From Peptococcaceae bacterium UBA4068 (GTDB taxonomy: Bacteria; Bacillota; Dehalobacteriia; UBA4068), in assembly GCA_002382665.1 (NCBI GenBank), contig DFZA01000009.1, positions 310,001 to 374,000 of the forward strand: 64,000 bases of DNA, given 5' to 3'. The notes below the pieces were generated by a model that saw only the letters and a list, made by a program, of their open reading frames with translations, ran no database searches and was not told where the DNA came from. Below are positions 10,155 to 18,888 of the stretch, piece by piece (position 1 is the stretch's first letter; the number at the start of each line of letters is the position of its first letter). Made by a program: the position numbers and the translations under genes.

Positions 10155-10368
10155 ATCAGTACCTCATTTAAATTTATCTAAGTTAGCAATTATCTTTTGT
10201 ATTAATTAAGCTGCAACCGACTTTTGCTAAAAATATTTGGTTCATTGCTTCCTAATTTGTGACAATTTAAGCATAACTCTTGATTATTATAGCATACAAT
10301 ATTATTTCTGCAAAGGGTCAGCGCATGCCAATAATATACAGTTTATTGATCAAAGATAACGTCGGTGC

Positions 10369-10397
10369 TTGCTTAAAAAGCATATTCATGCTATTAT
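10369..10397 (+). promoter_or_regulatory. Candidate promoter giving a leaderless luxS mRNA
   Basis: TTGCTT (10369-10374) and TATTAT (10392-10397) are separated by 17 bases. Transcription from this promoter would begin at or within a base or two of the luxS ATG at 10404. No Shine-Dalgarno sequence precedes that ATG. The -35 box matches only in its first three bases, so the call is tentative. Confidence 0.35.
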
Positions 10398-10403
10398 ATC
10401 TTC

Positions 10404-10856
10404 ATGGAAAAAATAGCGAGTTTCTGTGTAAATCATGATACGCTCCAAAAGGGCATGTACCTCTCCCGCGTCGACGGCGATATCTCTACCTGGGATATCA
10501 GGATGTGTTTGCCTAACAGCGGTAATTATCTTGATATGGCCGCCTGCCATAGCTTTGAACATCTATTTGCCACTATCGTCCGTAATTCCAGACGGCGTGA
10601 TCAGATCATCTATGTCGGACCAATGGGCTGTCGGACCGGCTTTTATTTCCTCACCCGCAATATGACGGCAGAGGCAGCGCTTAATCTGTTTCGTGACACT
10701 TTGCATCAGATCGCCGGTTATGATGGTGCAATTCCCGGTGTCTCACATCAGGAGTGCGGCAACTATTTGGAGCATGACTTGGACGGAGCAAAAAAAATAG
10801 CCGCCGATATGGCCGATGTATTGGCTACTTGGACGGCAGAGAAAATGCATTATTAA
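10404..10856 (+). CDS. luxS: S-ribosylhomocysteine lyase LuxS
   Basis: Cleaves S-ribosylhomocysteine to homocysteine and the autoinducer-2 precursor DPD, completing the activated methyl cycle. The 150-residue protein has the metal-binding HSFEH motif (His49, Glu52, His53), the conserved Cys76 in GPMGCRTGFY and the third metal ligand Cys118 in QECGNY. All catalytic residues known for the family are present. The ATG at 10404 matches the usual start MEKIASF, but there is no ribosome site. It is the only gene on this strand between lon and the lipoprotein gene, followed at once by a strong bidirectional terminator. Confidence 0.96.
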   Translation: MEKIASFCVNHDTLQKGMYLSRVDGDISTWDIRMCLPNSGNYLDMAACHSFEHLFATIVRNSRRRDQIIYVGPMGCRTGFYFLTRNMTAEAALNLFRDTLHQIAGYDGAIPGVSHQECGNYLEHDLDGAKKIAADMADVLATWTAEKMHY

Positions 10857-10864
10857 CTAATGAA

Positions 10865-10903
10865 GACAAAAAAATCCGTGGCTTTGCCACGGATTTTTTT
10901 GTC
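10865..10903. terminator. Bidirectional intrinsic terminator
   Basis: A perfect 18-bp stem (10865-10882 pairing with 10886-10903) around a three-base loop, with A-runs on one side and T-runs on the other. It can stop luxS transcription (+) and the converging lipoprotein operon (-). Confidence 0.92.
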
Positions 10904-11469
10904 TATTGTTTTATTTGAGCATACATATCTTCTTCACCGGCTGTAACTTTGAAGCTGTTAATGATATCATCGATCAGCAGACTGTTTTCCTGATAATTGT
11001 TAGTACCGCTGGTAAAAATCAAAAAGTAGCGCAAAGAATTGTATGGGTGGATAATCGAAATATCATAGGTCACACCCCTGCCCTGATCATCGACGCAAGC
11101 AAACACTTCTCGGTATTGTTTTTGATCATCGTCCTTGGTCGAGACAACTTCGGAGTTTTTCATGCCTTTTGCCAGCTGATCTTCTAACAACTGGGCGACT
11201 TCCGCCAGCGAATAATACTCTACACCGCCAAGCTCACAGACAATATCAAGTTTAATCGAACCATCATCTGAGAGGAAAGAGGTGGTTTTTTCGTCTTTGG
11301 TTTGCTGCTGCTGCCAGTTTTCCGGTAATGTCAAAGAATACCCCTGTTCTTTCAGCGCAAAATCCTTGGCTGACTGGCCGACAAGACCTTCCCCGCCGTA
11401 ATTGGCCGAACATGAACACAATAGCAAGCAAATGAGCAATAATATCAGTAATTTATTTGCTTTTTTCAT
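10903..11469 (-). CDS. Predicted lipoprotein with PsbP-like fold region, unknown function
   Basis: The N-terminus is a lipoprotein signal peptide: positive KK, a leucine-rich core and the lipobox LCSC near residue 20, so the mature protein should be anchored on the outer face of the membrane. The remainder (about 165 residues) contains a segment beginning YSLTLPENW, of the sort seen in small extracytoplasmic PsbP-like or DUF proteins. No catalytic motif is evident. The ATG at 11469 overlaps the pncC stop codon (TGATG) and has GAGGAAG upstream; a TTG one codon earlier is possible. It is the last gene of the ftsK-rodZ-rimO-pgsA-pncC run and ends at a strong terminator. Confidence 0.75.
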   Translation of the reverse strand: MKKANKLLILLLICLLLCSCSANYGGEGLVGQSAKDFALKEQGYSLTLPENWQQQQTKDEKTTSFLSDDGSIKLDIVCELGGVEYYSLAEVAQLLEDQLAKGMKNSEVVSTKDDDQKQYREVFACVDDQGRGVTYDISIIHPYNSLRYFLIFTSGTNNYQENSLLIDDIINSFKVTAGEEDMYAQIKQ

Positions 11470-11945
11470 CAAATGTTTTCTTCCTCCAAATAGTCTCCGA
11501 CCATATTTAAAGCCGCTTCCACACTGCTGCGCCGGACCTTTATACGCATACCATGAAAAAAGAATTGTTTAACCACCCGGTAATCAGCAGAAATAACTGC
11601 AATGAAAACTAGGCCGACAGGTTTACTCGCACTACTGCCGCCCGGTCCGGCAATACCTGTAATACTGACTGCTATATCTGCTCCTGAGAGAAGCAACAGG
11701 CCTTCTGCCATAGCAGCGGCCGTTTCAGCGCTGACAGCGCCATGCTGATTTATTGTTGAAGCCGGCACGTTGAGCAGTTTTTGCTTTGCCTCATTGCTAT
11801 ACGTCACTAAACCATAGCCAAAGCAACGGGAAGCACCTGTTATATCAGTTATGGCGGCAGCCAGACCTCCGCCGGTACAGGATTCTGCACAAGCTATTGT
11901 CTGATTACGCTCAATTAAGCGTTCTACAACGGTCTTTGCATCCAT
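11469..11945 (-). CDS. pncC: Nicotinamide-nucleotide amidase (CinA C-terminal type)
   Basis: Deamidates nicotinamide mononucleotide to nicotinate mononucleotide for NAD recycling. The protein has 158 residues and corresponds to the C-terminal domain of CinA alone: it carries AESCTGG, with the catalytic serine, and TGIAGPGG. The N-terminal molybdopterin-like CinA domain is absent. I chose the ATG at 11945, preceded by GAGGAG, over an upstream ATG at 11978 that lacks a site. It lies between pgsA and the lipoprotein gene; pgsA-cinA neighbours are common in Bacillota, where cinA is often longer. Confidence 0.9.
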   Translation of the reverse strand: MDAKTVVERLIERNQTIACAESCTGGGLAAAITDITGASRCFGYGLVTYSNEAKQKLLNVPASTINQHGAVSAETAAAMAEGLLLLSGADIAVSITGIAGPGGSSASKPVGLVFIAVISADYRVVKQFFFHGMRIKVRRSSVEAALNMVGDYLEEENI

Positions 11946-11984
11946 ATAATACACTCCTCTGTTGACCGGGTAAAACATATGTTA

Positions 11985-12536
11985 TTATTTTCTACTACCT
12001 ATCAGAAAAGGCCAACCTTTGATAATGTAATCAGCACCGGAAAACACCGTCATAATCAACGCAATATATGCGATCACCTGTGCAAAAATCACAAAGAACG
12101 GCTGCGGCCAAATCGACATTTGTTGGACAAGCAGCAATAAAATAGCTACCATCTGGCTGGTGGTCTTAAGCTTGCCCCAGAAAGATGCGGCAATAACCTC
12201 GCCTTGCTCAGCGGCTAATATACGCAGGCCGTTGACAGCAAATTCGCGGCAAATAATGATAATTACTATCCAAGCCGCCAGTCTATTCATATTTACTAAC
12301 ACAATAAAGGCGCTGCTTACTAATATTTTATCGGCCAACGGATCAATAAACTTACCCAAAGTGGTCACAAGATTATATTTGCGGGCGATTTTACCATCAA
12401 CCATATCGCTGAGTGAGGCGATAATAAAGACCACGGCAGCCCAAATATCGCCGTGGGGGATGGGGCAAAGAGCTAAAATCACAAACAGCGGCACCATACA
12501 AATACGAGCAAAGCTTATTTTATTGGGCAAATTCAT
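11985..12536 (-). CDS. pgsA: CDP-diacylglycerol-glycerol-3-phosphate 3-phosphatidyltransferase
   Basis: Makes phosphatidylglycerol phosphate, the committed step of acidic phospholipid synthesis, in the cytoplasmic membrane. The 183-residue protein has several hydrophobic helices and the complete CDP-alcohol phosphatidyltransferase motif: DGKIAR, then GKFIDPLAD with the last two aspartates correctly spaced. The ATG at 12536 overlaps the rimO stop in an ATGA arrangement, indicating translational coupling. The rimO-pgsA-cinA order is typical of Bacillota. Confidence 0.95.
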   Translation of the reverse strand: MNLPNKISFARICMVPLFVILALCPIPHGDIWAAVVFIIASLSDMVDGKIARKYNLVTTLGKFIDPLADKILVSSAFIVLVNMNRLAAWIVIIIICREFAVNGLRILAAEQGEVIAASFWGKLKTTSQMVAILLLLVQQMSIWPQPFFVIFAQVIAYIALIMTVFSGADYIIKGWPFLIGSRK

Positions 12537-13858
12537 AGTAACTCTCCTATCAGATCATAAGTATCGGCAGCGGTAATTTTTACGGATACAAAATCTCCGG
12601 CTGATATTGGGGTTTTAGATTGGAAATAGACCTGCCCGTCTACTTCCGGCGCCTGAAAGCTGCTGCGTCCTTTGTACCAACCATCGCCAAATTCTTCCTC
12701 AGCAGTTTCTTCACAAAGAACCTGCAACTGACGGCCGATATAACTACTTTGTATCCCGGTGCTGATGTCGGCTGACAGCTCCATCAGTTGTTTAAGACGC
12801 CGCTGTTTGGTAGCTTCACGCACCTGATGCGGTAATTGTGCCGCAACTGTATCTTCTTCGCGGCTATAGCTGAAAGCACCCAACCAATCAAAGCGAGTAT
12901 CTTTAACAAAACACAGCAAATGCCGAAAGTGTTGTTCCTGCTCGCCGGGGAAACCAACCATCATCGTTGTCCGTAGCGCCACATCGGGCAAGTAGCGGCG
13001 AATCATAGTAATCTTTTCGCGAATTTGCTGTTGATTGGAACGTCTGTTCATCGATTTAAGTATCTGGTCGTCGGCGTGCTGCAGCGGTATATCGAGGTAA
13101 TGGCATATGTTATCATGAGCCGACATTACCTCCAGTAACCGTTGATTGATCTCATCCGGGTAAACATAGAGCAGGCGCAGCCAGGCAAATGGCAATGATG
13201 CCAACTGCTCAAGCAATTCCGGTAAATGCGGTTTACCATCGATATCTTTACCGTAAGCGGTTGTATCCTGAGCAATAATTACCAGCTCTTTAATACCACG
13301 TTCAAGTAATTGCCGAGCTTCTTCAATGATTTCCGTCTCGGGACGGCTGACCAACTGTCCGCGCAGTTGAGGGATAAGACAATAACTGCAACGGTTATTA
13401 CACCCCTCGGCAATCTTTAAATAAGCTGTGGCGCTTGTGGGAGCCAATTCCCTTAATAAATAATTGTTAGCAGGCAAAGACTTGGCAGCCTGCTTCAGAT
13501 AGTCAGCTATTAGTTGTCCGATACTATGATATTCGTGAGTACCTAAAAATAAATCAATTTCCGGAATCTCTTGTGTTAGTTCATCACGGTACTTTTCCAC
13601 AAGACAACCGACCACGATTAGCAGTTGGCAACTACCTTGCTCTTTATATGAAGCAGCATCGAGAATTGCAGCGATACTTTCCTCTTTAGCCGGTTTTATA
13701 AAACCGCATGTATTAATAATGATGACCTGCGCCTGACGCGGATCATCGGTTAATTGCCAACCTTGTAAGCGGATAATACCGCTCATCAGTTCACTATCAA
13801 CCAAATTTTTGGCGCAACCTAAACTTAACAAATAGATATTTGCTACAGTAGCTGTCAT
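12533..13858 (-). CDS. rimO: Ribosomal protein S12 methylthiotransferase RimO
   Basis: Radical SAM enzyme that methylthiolates the conserved aspartate of ribosomal protein S12. The 441-residue protein has the UPF0004 domain at the N-terminus (SLGCAKNLVDSE, with two more cysteines further on), the radical SAM cluster CNNRCSYC near residue 152 and a TRAM RNA-binding domain at the C-terminus. These match RimO rather than MiaB, whose signature differs after SLGC. The ribosome site is AAGGA before the ATG at 13858. It is cotranscribed with rodZ-like and ftsK upstream. Confidence 0.95.
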   Translation of the reverse strand: MTATVANIYLLSLGCAKNLVDSELMSGIIRLQGWQLTDDPRQAQVIIINTCGFIKPAKEESIAAILDAASYKEQGSCQLLIVVGCLVEKYRDELTQEIPEIDLFLGTHEYHSIGQLIADYLKQAAKSLPANNYLLRELAPTSATAYLKIAEGCNNRCSYCLIPQLRGQLVSRPETEIIEEARQLLERGIKELVIIAQDTTAYGKDIDGKPHLPELLEQLASLPFAWLRLLYVYPDEINQRLLEVMSAHDNICHYLDIPLQHADDQILKSMNRRSNQQQIREKITMIRRYLPDVALRTTMMVGFPGEQEQHFRHLLCFVKDTRFDWLGAFSYSREEDTVAAQLPHQVREATKQRRLKQLMELSADISTGIQSSYIGRQLQVLCEETAEEEFGDGWYKGRSSFQAPEVDGQVYFQSKTPISAGDFVSVKITAADTYDLIGELL

Positions 13859-13880
13859 AGTAATCCTTTTATTATTAATA

Positions 13881-14363
13881 TTATTTTAGATAAATGATCG
13901 CGCCTACGATAAGACCGGCGACCACAATCAAAATCAATAACAAATATATCCCTTGACGCCGATTTTTGACTTGTTCGTCAGCCGGCAGTTCGCTATAATC
14001 TTCAACCGGCTCCAGATAATCTTCGCTCAAATCCATTTCCGCTTCAACTTCGCCGACATCTTTATGATTATCGAATACTACCGGTCGGCGGGCGCCTTTC
14101 TTGTGCGGTTTGTTTAAAAGCATTTCCTCATCGGGATAATCCTCACTTAAAGCGTCTATTAAAGCCTTTTCATCACCGTCAAGAAAACGGATATAACTAC
14201 GCAGAAAACCAAAGGCATATGCACGACCCGGTAATGCCTTAAAATCTCCTGCCTCCATTGATTTAAGGTAACGAGTGGAAATATGGGTTGCTTTGGCTGT
14301 GTCCTCGATGCTATAACCGCGATATTCGCGCATTTTACGCAAATATTCTCCGATATCCTGCAT
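13881..14363 (-). CDS. RodZ-like HTH membrane protein
   Basis: The N-terminal 70 residues form an XRE/HTH_25 domain (GEYLRKMREYRGYSIEDTA followed by STRYLKSMEAGD), the same domain that links RodZ to MreB. A charged linker follows, then a single membrane helix (about residues 138-158) ending one residue before the C-terminus. The periplasmic RodZ domain is absent, so this is a truncated or minimal version with 160 residues. An AGGAGG ribosome site precedes the ATG at 14363. The position between ftsK and rimO is typical for this gene in Bacillota. With mreB in the same window, a role in cell shape is likely but inferred. Confidence 0.85.
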   Translation of the reverse strand: MQDIGEYLRKMREYRGYSIEDTAKATHISTRYLKSMEAGDFKALPGRAYAFGFLRSYIRFLDGDEKALIDALSEDYPDEEMLLNKPHKKGARRPVVFDNHKDVGEVEAEMDLSEDYLEPVEDYSELPADEQVKNRRQGIYLLLILIVVAGLIVGAIIYLK

Positions 14364-14436
14364 GCTATTACCTCCTGATAAAAATTACCTTAATTTAGGT
14401 AATCCCATTTACAAGCAAATCTATGATGCCCAATAA

Positions 14437-16839
14437 TCACGCACCGGATCCAAATAAACTTTCAAATTGATCTTCGCTCATCAATACTTCGCGCGGCTTG
14501 GAACCGTTTGGTCCTCCAACAACACCTTTGCTCTCAAGTATATCCATCAGCCGCGCCGCACGCGGATTGCCAATCGCCAAACGCCGCTGCAGATACGATG
14601 TTGAGGCCTGTTTGCTGGCAATAATCAGCGCGCCCGCCTTGTAAAACAGATCGTCCAAATCCTCGTCAAGTTCATCCATGCGGTTGCTGACAGCAGCGGC
14701 AGTCGCCTGCTCGGAAAAGTTTTGCGAAGCTTGTTCGGAGCAGTAATCAACTAATTTGGCAATATCTTTTTCGCTAATAAAAGTGCCTTGAATACGCATT
14801 GGCTTATTAGCGCCAATCGGGTAATATAGCATATCTCCACGGCCCAGAAGTTTTTCGGCTCCGGCCATATCAAGTATCGTACGTGAATCAGTATTTGAAG
14901 AAACGGCAAAAGCTATTCTTGAAGGGATATTTGCTTTAATCAAACCGGTAATAACGTCAACAGAAGGACGTTGTGTAGCCACTACCAGGTGAATACCTGC
15001 GGCACGCGCCAACTGGGCGATACGACAGATCGATTCTTCAACATCTCTTTTTGCAACCAGCATCAAATCAGCAAGCTCATCAATAATAACCACTATATAA
15101 GGCAGCGGATTATCCGGATTCGCAGCGTTATAACCTGCGAAATCCTTGGTTGCGGAAGCAGCAAACAGCGTATAACGGTCTTCCATCTCCGTAACTATCC
15201 ATTTGAGAGAATTTGCGGCTTTTTTACAATCCGTAACAATCGGTATTAACAAATGCGGCAGTTGGCGGTAGGCGGTCATCTCAACTTTTTTAGGATCTAC
15301 CAGCATCAACTTAACTTCATCAGGTTTGGCTTTAAAAAGAAGGCTGCAGATGATCGAATTAAGACAGATGCTTTTACCGCTGCCGGTAGCGCCGGAAATC
15401 AGCAGATGTGGCATCTTTGCCAAATCGCCAACAATTGATTCTCCGCCGATATTTTTGCCGAGCGCAAACGAAAGCTTGGCCGAACTGTCTATAAACTCTT
15501 TACTTTCAAGAACCTCGCGAAAATATACCGTATCGGTAACACGGCGCGCAACTTCAATACCTATCGCCGACTTGCCGGGAATAGGCGCTTCAATTCGCAC
15601 TGCCGGAGCTGCCAGTGTTAAGGCTATATCATCCGCCAAACTGGTTATACGCGCAACTTTAACGCCTGGGGCCGGTTGCAGCTCATAACGAGTTACTGCC
15701 GGACCGGGCACTACCTGAACTACCTCAGCTTTAACACCAAAATCGGCTAATGTCGTCTCTAAAATCTCAATTGATTCGGCAATGGCTTTTTTCATATTAA
15801 CGTCACTGCGATGTTCTCCGTGGCTGATTAAGGACGGTTCAGGCAATACATATGATTCTGCTGCCGGTAACGGTTGAGCAACAGGCACATTATCAACTAC
15901 TGCCTCTGTTCTAGAAACTGCAACCGTAGCCGCGGCTGTTTTTGCTGCTTTGGCAACACCAGGTTTAGCAACAGGATCATTGCCAGCTTTTGCTTGCGAT
16001 TGATCAACATCCTGTAAGAACTCGCGGGAAAAATTATTTTCTGTCGGTGGTGGCGAGATAAGGGCATCCTTGTTGCTGATTAACGGCGCGGGGTCATAAG
16101 TATTACGAATCAGCGAATGTCTGCGCTGATCTTCAACAGCTTCCAACATCAAGGCCGCGGTATTATTTTGTAATGCCGCTTTGGTCACAGTATCATCCGC
16201 CGGATGATCTTCTTCGCCCGAATTGATTATGCCTAGCAACGAACGAAAAGCCTGTACAATCATCGCAAAAAAAGAAACGATTGAAGTTCTGCTAGATATT
16301 AAAATCCCAATCAGCATAACCGCCAGCAAAATAATCACTGCACCCGCCATGCCAAATCCGGAAACTAAAGCAAAGGCAAACAAGCCGCCAATAATACCGC
16401 CGCCTTCAGACATGGCGTCCAGCAGATATGCCCCAAAACTCTGCAAAGGCATCCCGAGATTAATCAACCCTAACAAAGCGGCAAATAACATCAGTAAACC
16501 GACCATCCTTTTACTGTTGCTTTCTGTTTGGTTTCTGTTAAGCAGTACCAGAATCCCAAAAACCAACAGTAAAAACGGCAGGGCGATAGCCGCACTGCCG
16601 GCAAAGAAACGCATCAGATTAACCAATAACAGACTTATTGCGCCTATACCGGCTGTCTGGGCATCAGTCGGGGTCAAAATATAGCTTACTAACAATAACA
16701 GTGCGACAGCGATAATGACAATACCGAGTATTTCCTTTTCACGCGCCGTCTGGGCAGCAGTAATTCTATCGCCCTTACTACGTGAGGAGCTGTTAGTTGC
16801 AGTTTTTCTTTTTTTGCGCTTGGTTTTAGCCGCAGCCAT
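14437..16839 (-). CDS. ftsK: DNA translocase FtsK/SpoIIIE
   Basis: Hexameric ATPase pumping chromosomal DNA through the division or sporulation septum. Residues about 45-210 hold four to five membrane helices; a low-complexity linker follows; then the motor domain with the Walker A motif GATGSGKS and Walker B IVVIIDELADLM, and a C-terminal winged-helix gamma domain that reads KOPS/SRS sequences (STSYLQRRLAIG). The 800-residue length is typical of SpoIIIE. The ATG at 16839 follows AAAGGA by 10 bases; a TTG one codon upstream is also possible. It heads the rodZ-rimO-pgsA run. Confidence 0.95.
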   Translation of the reverse strand: MAAAKTKRKKRKTATNSSSRSKGDRITAAQTAREKEILGIVIIAVALLLLVSYILTPTDAQTAGIGAISLLLVNLMRFFAGSAAIALPFLLLVFGILVLLNRNQTESNSKRMVGLLMLFAALLGLINLGMPLQSFGAYLLDAMSEGGGIIGGLFAFALVSGFGMAGAVIILLAVMLIGILISSRTSIVSFFAMIVQAFRSLLGIINSGEEDHPADDTVTKAALQNNTAALMLEAVEDQRRHSLIRNTYDPAPLISNKDALISPPPTENNFSREFLQDVDQSQAKAGNDPVAKPGVAKAAKTAAATVAVSRTEAVVDNVPVAQPLPAAESYVLPEPSLISHGEHRSDVNMKKAIAESIEILETTLADFGVKAEVVQVVPGPAVTRYELQPAPGVKVARITSLADDIALTLAAPAVRIEAPIPGKSAIGIEVARRVTDTVYFREVLESKEFIDSSAKLSFALGKNIGGESIVGDLAKMPHLLISGATGSGKSICLNSIICSLLFKAKPDEVKLMLVDPKKVEMTAYRQLPHLLIPIVTDCKKAANSLKWIVTEMEDRYTLFAASATKDFAGYNAANPDNPLPYIVVIIDELADLMLVAKRDVEESICRIAQLARAAGIHLVVATQRPSVDVITGLIKANIPSRIAFAVSSNTDSRTILDMAGAEKLLGRGDMLYYPIGANKPMRIQGTFISEKDIAKLVDYCSEQASQNFSEQATAAAVSNRMDELDEDLDDLFYKAGALIIASKQASTSYLQRRLAIGNPRAARLMDILESKGVVGGPNGSKPREVLMSEDQFESLFGSGA

Positions 16840-16891
16840 CAAACTTCTATCCTTTCTTATCCAAGAAACCGAATATCAAATCAGCCTGATC

Positions 16892-17659
16892 TTAAACAAT
16901 TTGTAATATTAAAACAACAATTGCCAACGCCCAAACATAATAGGAAAAAACGCGTAAGCTTTTTCTGGCCAATAAGCGCAGAAAAATACGTATGGCCAGA
17001 TAACCGCTGACAGCTGCTACAATAGCACCTACTATGTAGCTCGGTTGAAAAACAAAAGCACTGTCGCCAGCAACATCATGCAGTTGTTTTACTGCGGCTC
17101 CGAGGATAACCGGTATCGATAATATGAACGAAAGTTTGGCCGCTTCCGACCGCTTGAGGCCACAAAGCAAGGCTCCAAAAATCGTTGAACCGCTGCGAGA
17201 GAGACCGGGCGTAATGGCAATACCTTGGAATATACCGACAAGCAAGGCATCCTTTAAAGTCATATCATTGACACTTTTTGTGCCGGAAAAATGGTCGGAG
17301 ATCCATAATAATACCCCGGTTACTATCAGCGCACAGCAAACAGCAGTAATAGACGAAAACAGCATTTCGAAAAAATCATTAAGCAAAAAACCCATAATTG
17401 CCGCCGGTATAGTACCGGCAATTATCATAACTGTGAACCGGCAAAATGGTCTACGTAATAAAGCGGCAATATCCGACCAAAAAGCCACGAAAACAGCTAC
17501 CAGTGTCCCTAAATGGACAAATATGTCAAAAGTGATCATATTACCACTGATCTGCATAAATGACTGAACAATTGTTAAATGACCGGAACTGGAAACGGGG
17601 AGAAATTCGGTCAAGCCTTGAATTAGGCCAAGAATTACCGCTTGCCAAAAAGAAATCAT
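16892..17659 (-). CDS. uppP: Undecaprenyl-diphosphatase UppP (BacA)
   Basis: Integral membrane phosphatase that recycles undecaprenyl diphosphate to the lipid carrier for cell-wall synthesis; overproduction gives bacitracin tolerance. The 255-residue protein has about eight helices and both family motifs: EFLPVSSSGHL near residue 18 and PGLSRSGST near residue 155. An AGGAGG site precedes the ATG at 17659 and a good promoter lies 50 bases further up. The next gene, ftsK, begins 53 bases downstream of its stop, so read-through is possible. Confidence 0.95.
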   Translation of the reverse strand: MISFWQAVILGLIQGLTEFLPVSSSGHLTIVQSFMQISGNMITFDIFVHLGTLVAVFVAFWSDIAALLRRPFCRFTVMIIAGTIPAAIMGFLLNDFFEMLFSSITAVCCALIVTGVLLWISDHFSGTKSVNDMTLKDALLVGIFQGIAITPGLSRSGSTIFGALLCGLKRSEAAKLSFILSIPVILGAAVKQLHDVAGDSAFVFQPSYIVGAIVAAVSGYLAIRIFLRLLARKSLRVFSYYVWALAIVVLILQIV

Positions 17660-17711
17660 GTATCCTCCTAAAATGACTATTTGTCAAATAATTCCAGACT
17701 AATCTAGTATA

Positions 17712-17740
17712 ATTATAGAACATTTAATCACTGCATACAA
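17712..17740 (-). promoter_or_regulatory. Sigma-A type promoter for uppP
   Basis: Read on the minus strand: TTGTAT (17740-17735), 17 bases, TATAAT (17717-17712). It lies about 50 bases upstream of the uppP start, just after the terminator of the ylzJ operon. Confidence 0.65.
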
Positions 17741-17764
17741 GAGGCAATTGCTATATATATGTAA

Positions 17765-17803
17765 AAAGGCCAAGCTGTACACTAAATATCTTGCTCGACC
17801 TTT
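17765..17803 (-). terminator. Intrinsic terminator after ylzJ
   Basis: Minus-strand RNA can form an 11-bp stem (17803-17793 with 17775-17765), including three G-U pairs, followed by a short U-run. It overlaps the ylzJ stop codon and separates tepA-ylzJ from uppP. Confidence 0.6.
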
Positions 17804-18005
17804 AATTTATTTTTATTTTACTTCCTAAAGCAAATCGTTGATCAAGATAGTCAGCCGGATTGCTGCTGACCAAGGCTACTATTTCGCCACCGCCTTGATC
17901 ATCAGCTATGACCGTCACTTGCCTTCCCAAATAAGTTATCTGCCGGTAATCCGGTTGCTGCTGGGAAGCAAAAATCACATCTTCTGGGATGATACTCCAG
18001 ATCAC
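17802..18005 (-). CDS. ylzJ: YlzJ-like protein
   Basis: Small 67-residue protein starting MIWSIIPEDVIF, a pattern typical of the YlzJ family found next to tepA in spore formers. No enzymatic motif is present and its function is unknown. It overlaps the end of tepA by four bases (ATGA), so it is translationally coupled to it, and it is followed by a terminator. The conserved pairing is the main support for the name. Confidence 0.8.
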   Translation of the reverse strand: MIWSIIPEDVIFASQQQPDYRQITYLGRQVTVIADDQGGGEIVALVSSNPADYLDQRFALGSKIKIN

Positions 18006-18832
18006 TGAACCACCTCCCCCGGACTCTGTTCACAGCGAGCTTGATTAATATTTACATGACTAGCTTCCACCGGCTGATTATGATTGGCTTCAATCTGCTG
18101 ATTAAGATAGCCGATAGCTTCGCTTAAACCGCCGACCCTATCAATCAGACCACAATTAACGGCATTCTGGCCAACTACAATTGTACCGACATCACGCGCC
18201 AACTCACCGGTTGTCATCATTAACTCTCTGAATTTATCAGCGCTGATATTAGAGTGACTGGTAACAAAACTGACCACTCGCTCTTGCATCCGTTCGAGAT
18301 AATCAAAGCTCTGCTGCACTCCCACCACCATGCCGGTTAGTCTGATCGGATGAATTGTCATAGTGGCTGTAGGTGCAATAAACGACGTGTCGGCCGCTAC
18401 CGCAATCGGCACACCGATGCTATGGCCGCCACCTAAAACCAATGACACTGTCGGTTTGGAAATAGAGGCGATAATTTCAGCTATCGCTAAACCGGCCTCA
18501 ACATCGCCGCCGACGGTATTTAATATCACGATCAGGCCCTCAATATCGTGACATTGCTCAACAGCCACCAATTGGGGAATGATATGCTCGTATTTAGTCG
18601 CCTTATTCTGCGGCGGCATTACCAAATGACCCTCAACCTGTCCTATAATAGTAATAACATGGACATTACTTTTAAATTGAGGAAGGCTGAGTTGGCCAAA
18701 ATCATTAAGCGCAGCTTCCTGATCTTTAGTTGGTTCGCTACCATCTTCAGGTGGAAATAACTCGGGATTGATCTCATTGCGTATAAATGCTGTTGCATTC
18801 AATAATGAAAAATTATATTTATCGATGGGCAA
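18002..18832 (-). CDS. tepA: ClpP-class peptidase TepA (YlfB-like)
   Basis: Serine peptidase of the ClpP/crotonase fold reported in Bacillus as a translocation-enhancing or spore-associated protease. In the 276-residue protein the catalytic serine lies in GGGHSIG (about residue 137) and the family core VILNTVGGDVEAG precedes it; the later IHPIRLTG region holds the expected histidine. The N-terminal 50 residues are acidic and variable. The start is a TTG at 18832, supported by AAGGAGGT seven bases upstream; no ATG is better placed. The site lies in a small inverted repeat (see findings). It forms an operon with ylzJ; RNase J lies just upstream, as is common in Bacillota. Confidence 0.9.
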   Translation of the reverse strand: MPIDKYNFSLLNATAFIRNEINPELFPPEDGSEPTKDQEAALNDFGQLSLPQFKSNVHVITIIGQVEGHLVMPPQNKATKYEHIIPQLVAVEQCHDIEGLIVILNTVGGDVEAGLAIAEIIASISKPTVSLVLGGGHSIGVPIAVAADTSFIAPTATMTIHPIRLTGMVVGVQQSFDYLERMQERVVSFVTSHSNISADKFRELMMTTGELARDVGTIVVGQNAVNCGLIDRVGGLSEAIGYLNQQIEANHNQPVEASHVNINQARCEQSPGEVVQ

Positions 18833-18888
18833 ATGTTAGACCTCCTTGGAGGTGTGTCCCAAACGCAACTTTAGCAATGCAGAACTAT

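Noticed and set aside
10155..10403. Heat-shock operator (CtsR or CIRCE) upstream of lon
   Set aside because: No sequence close to either consensus was found in the 249 bases.
11469..11945. Truncated cinA pseudogene
   Set aside because: Single-domain PncC proteins are normal, and the frame has its own ribosome site and intact active-site motifs.
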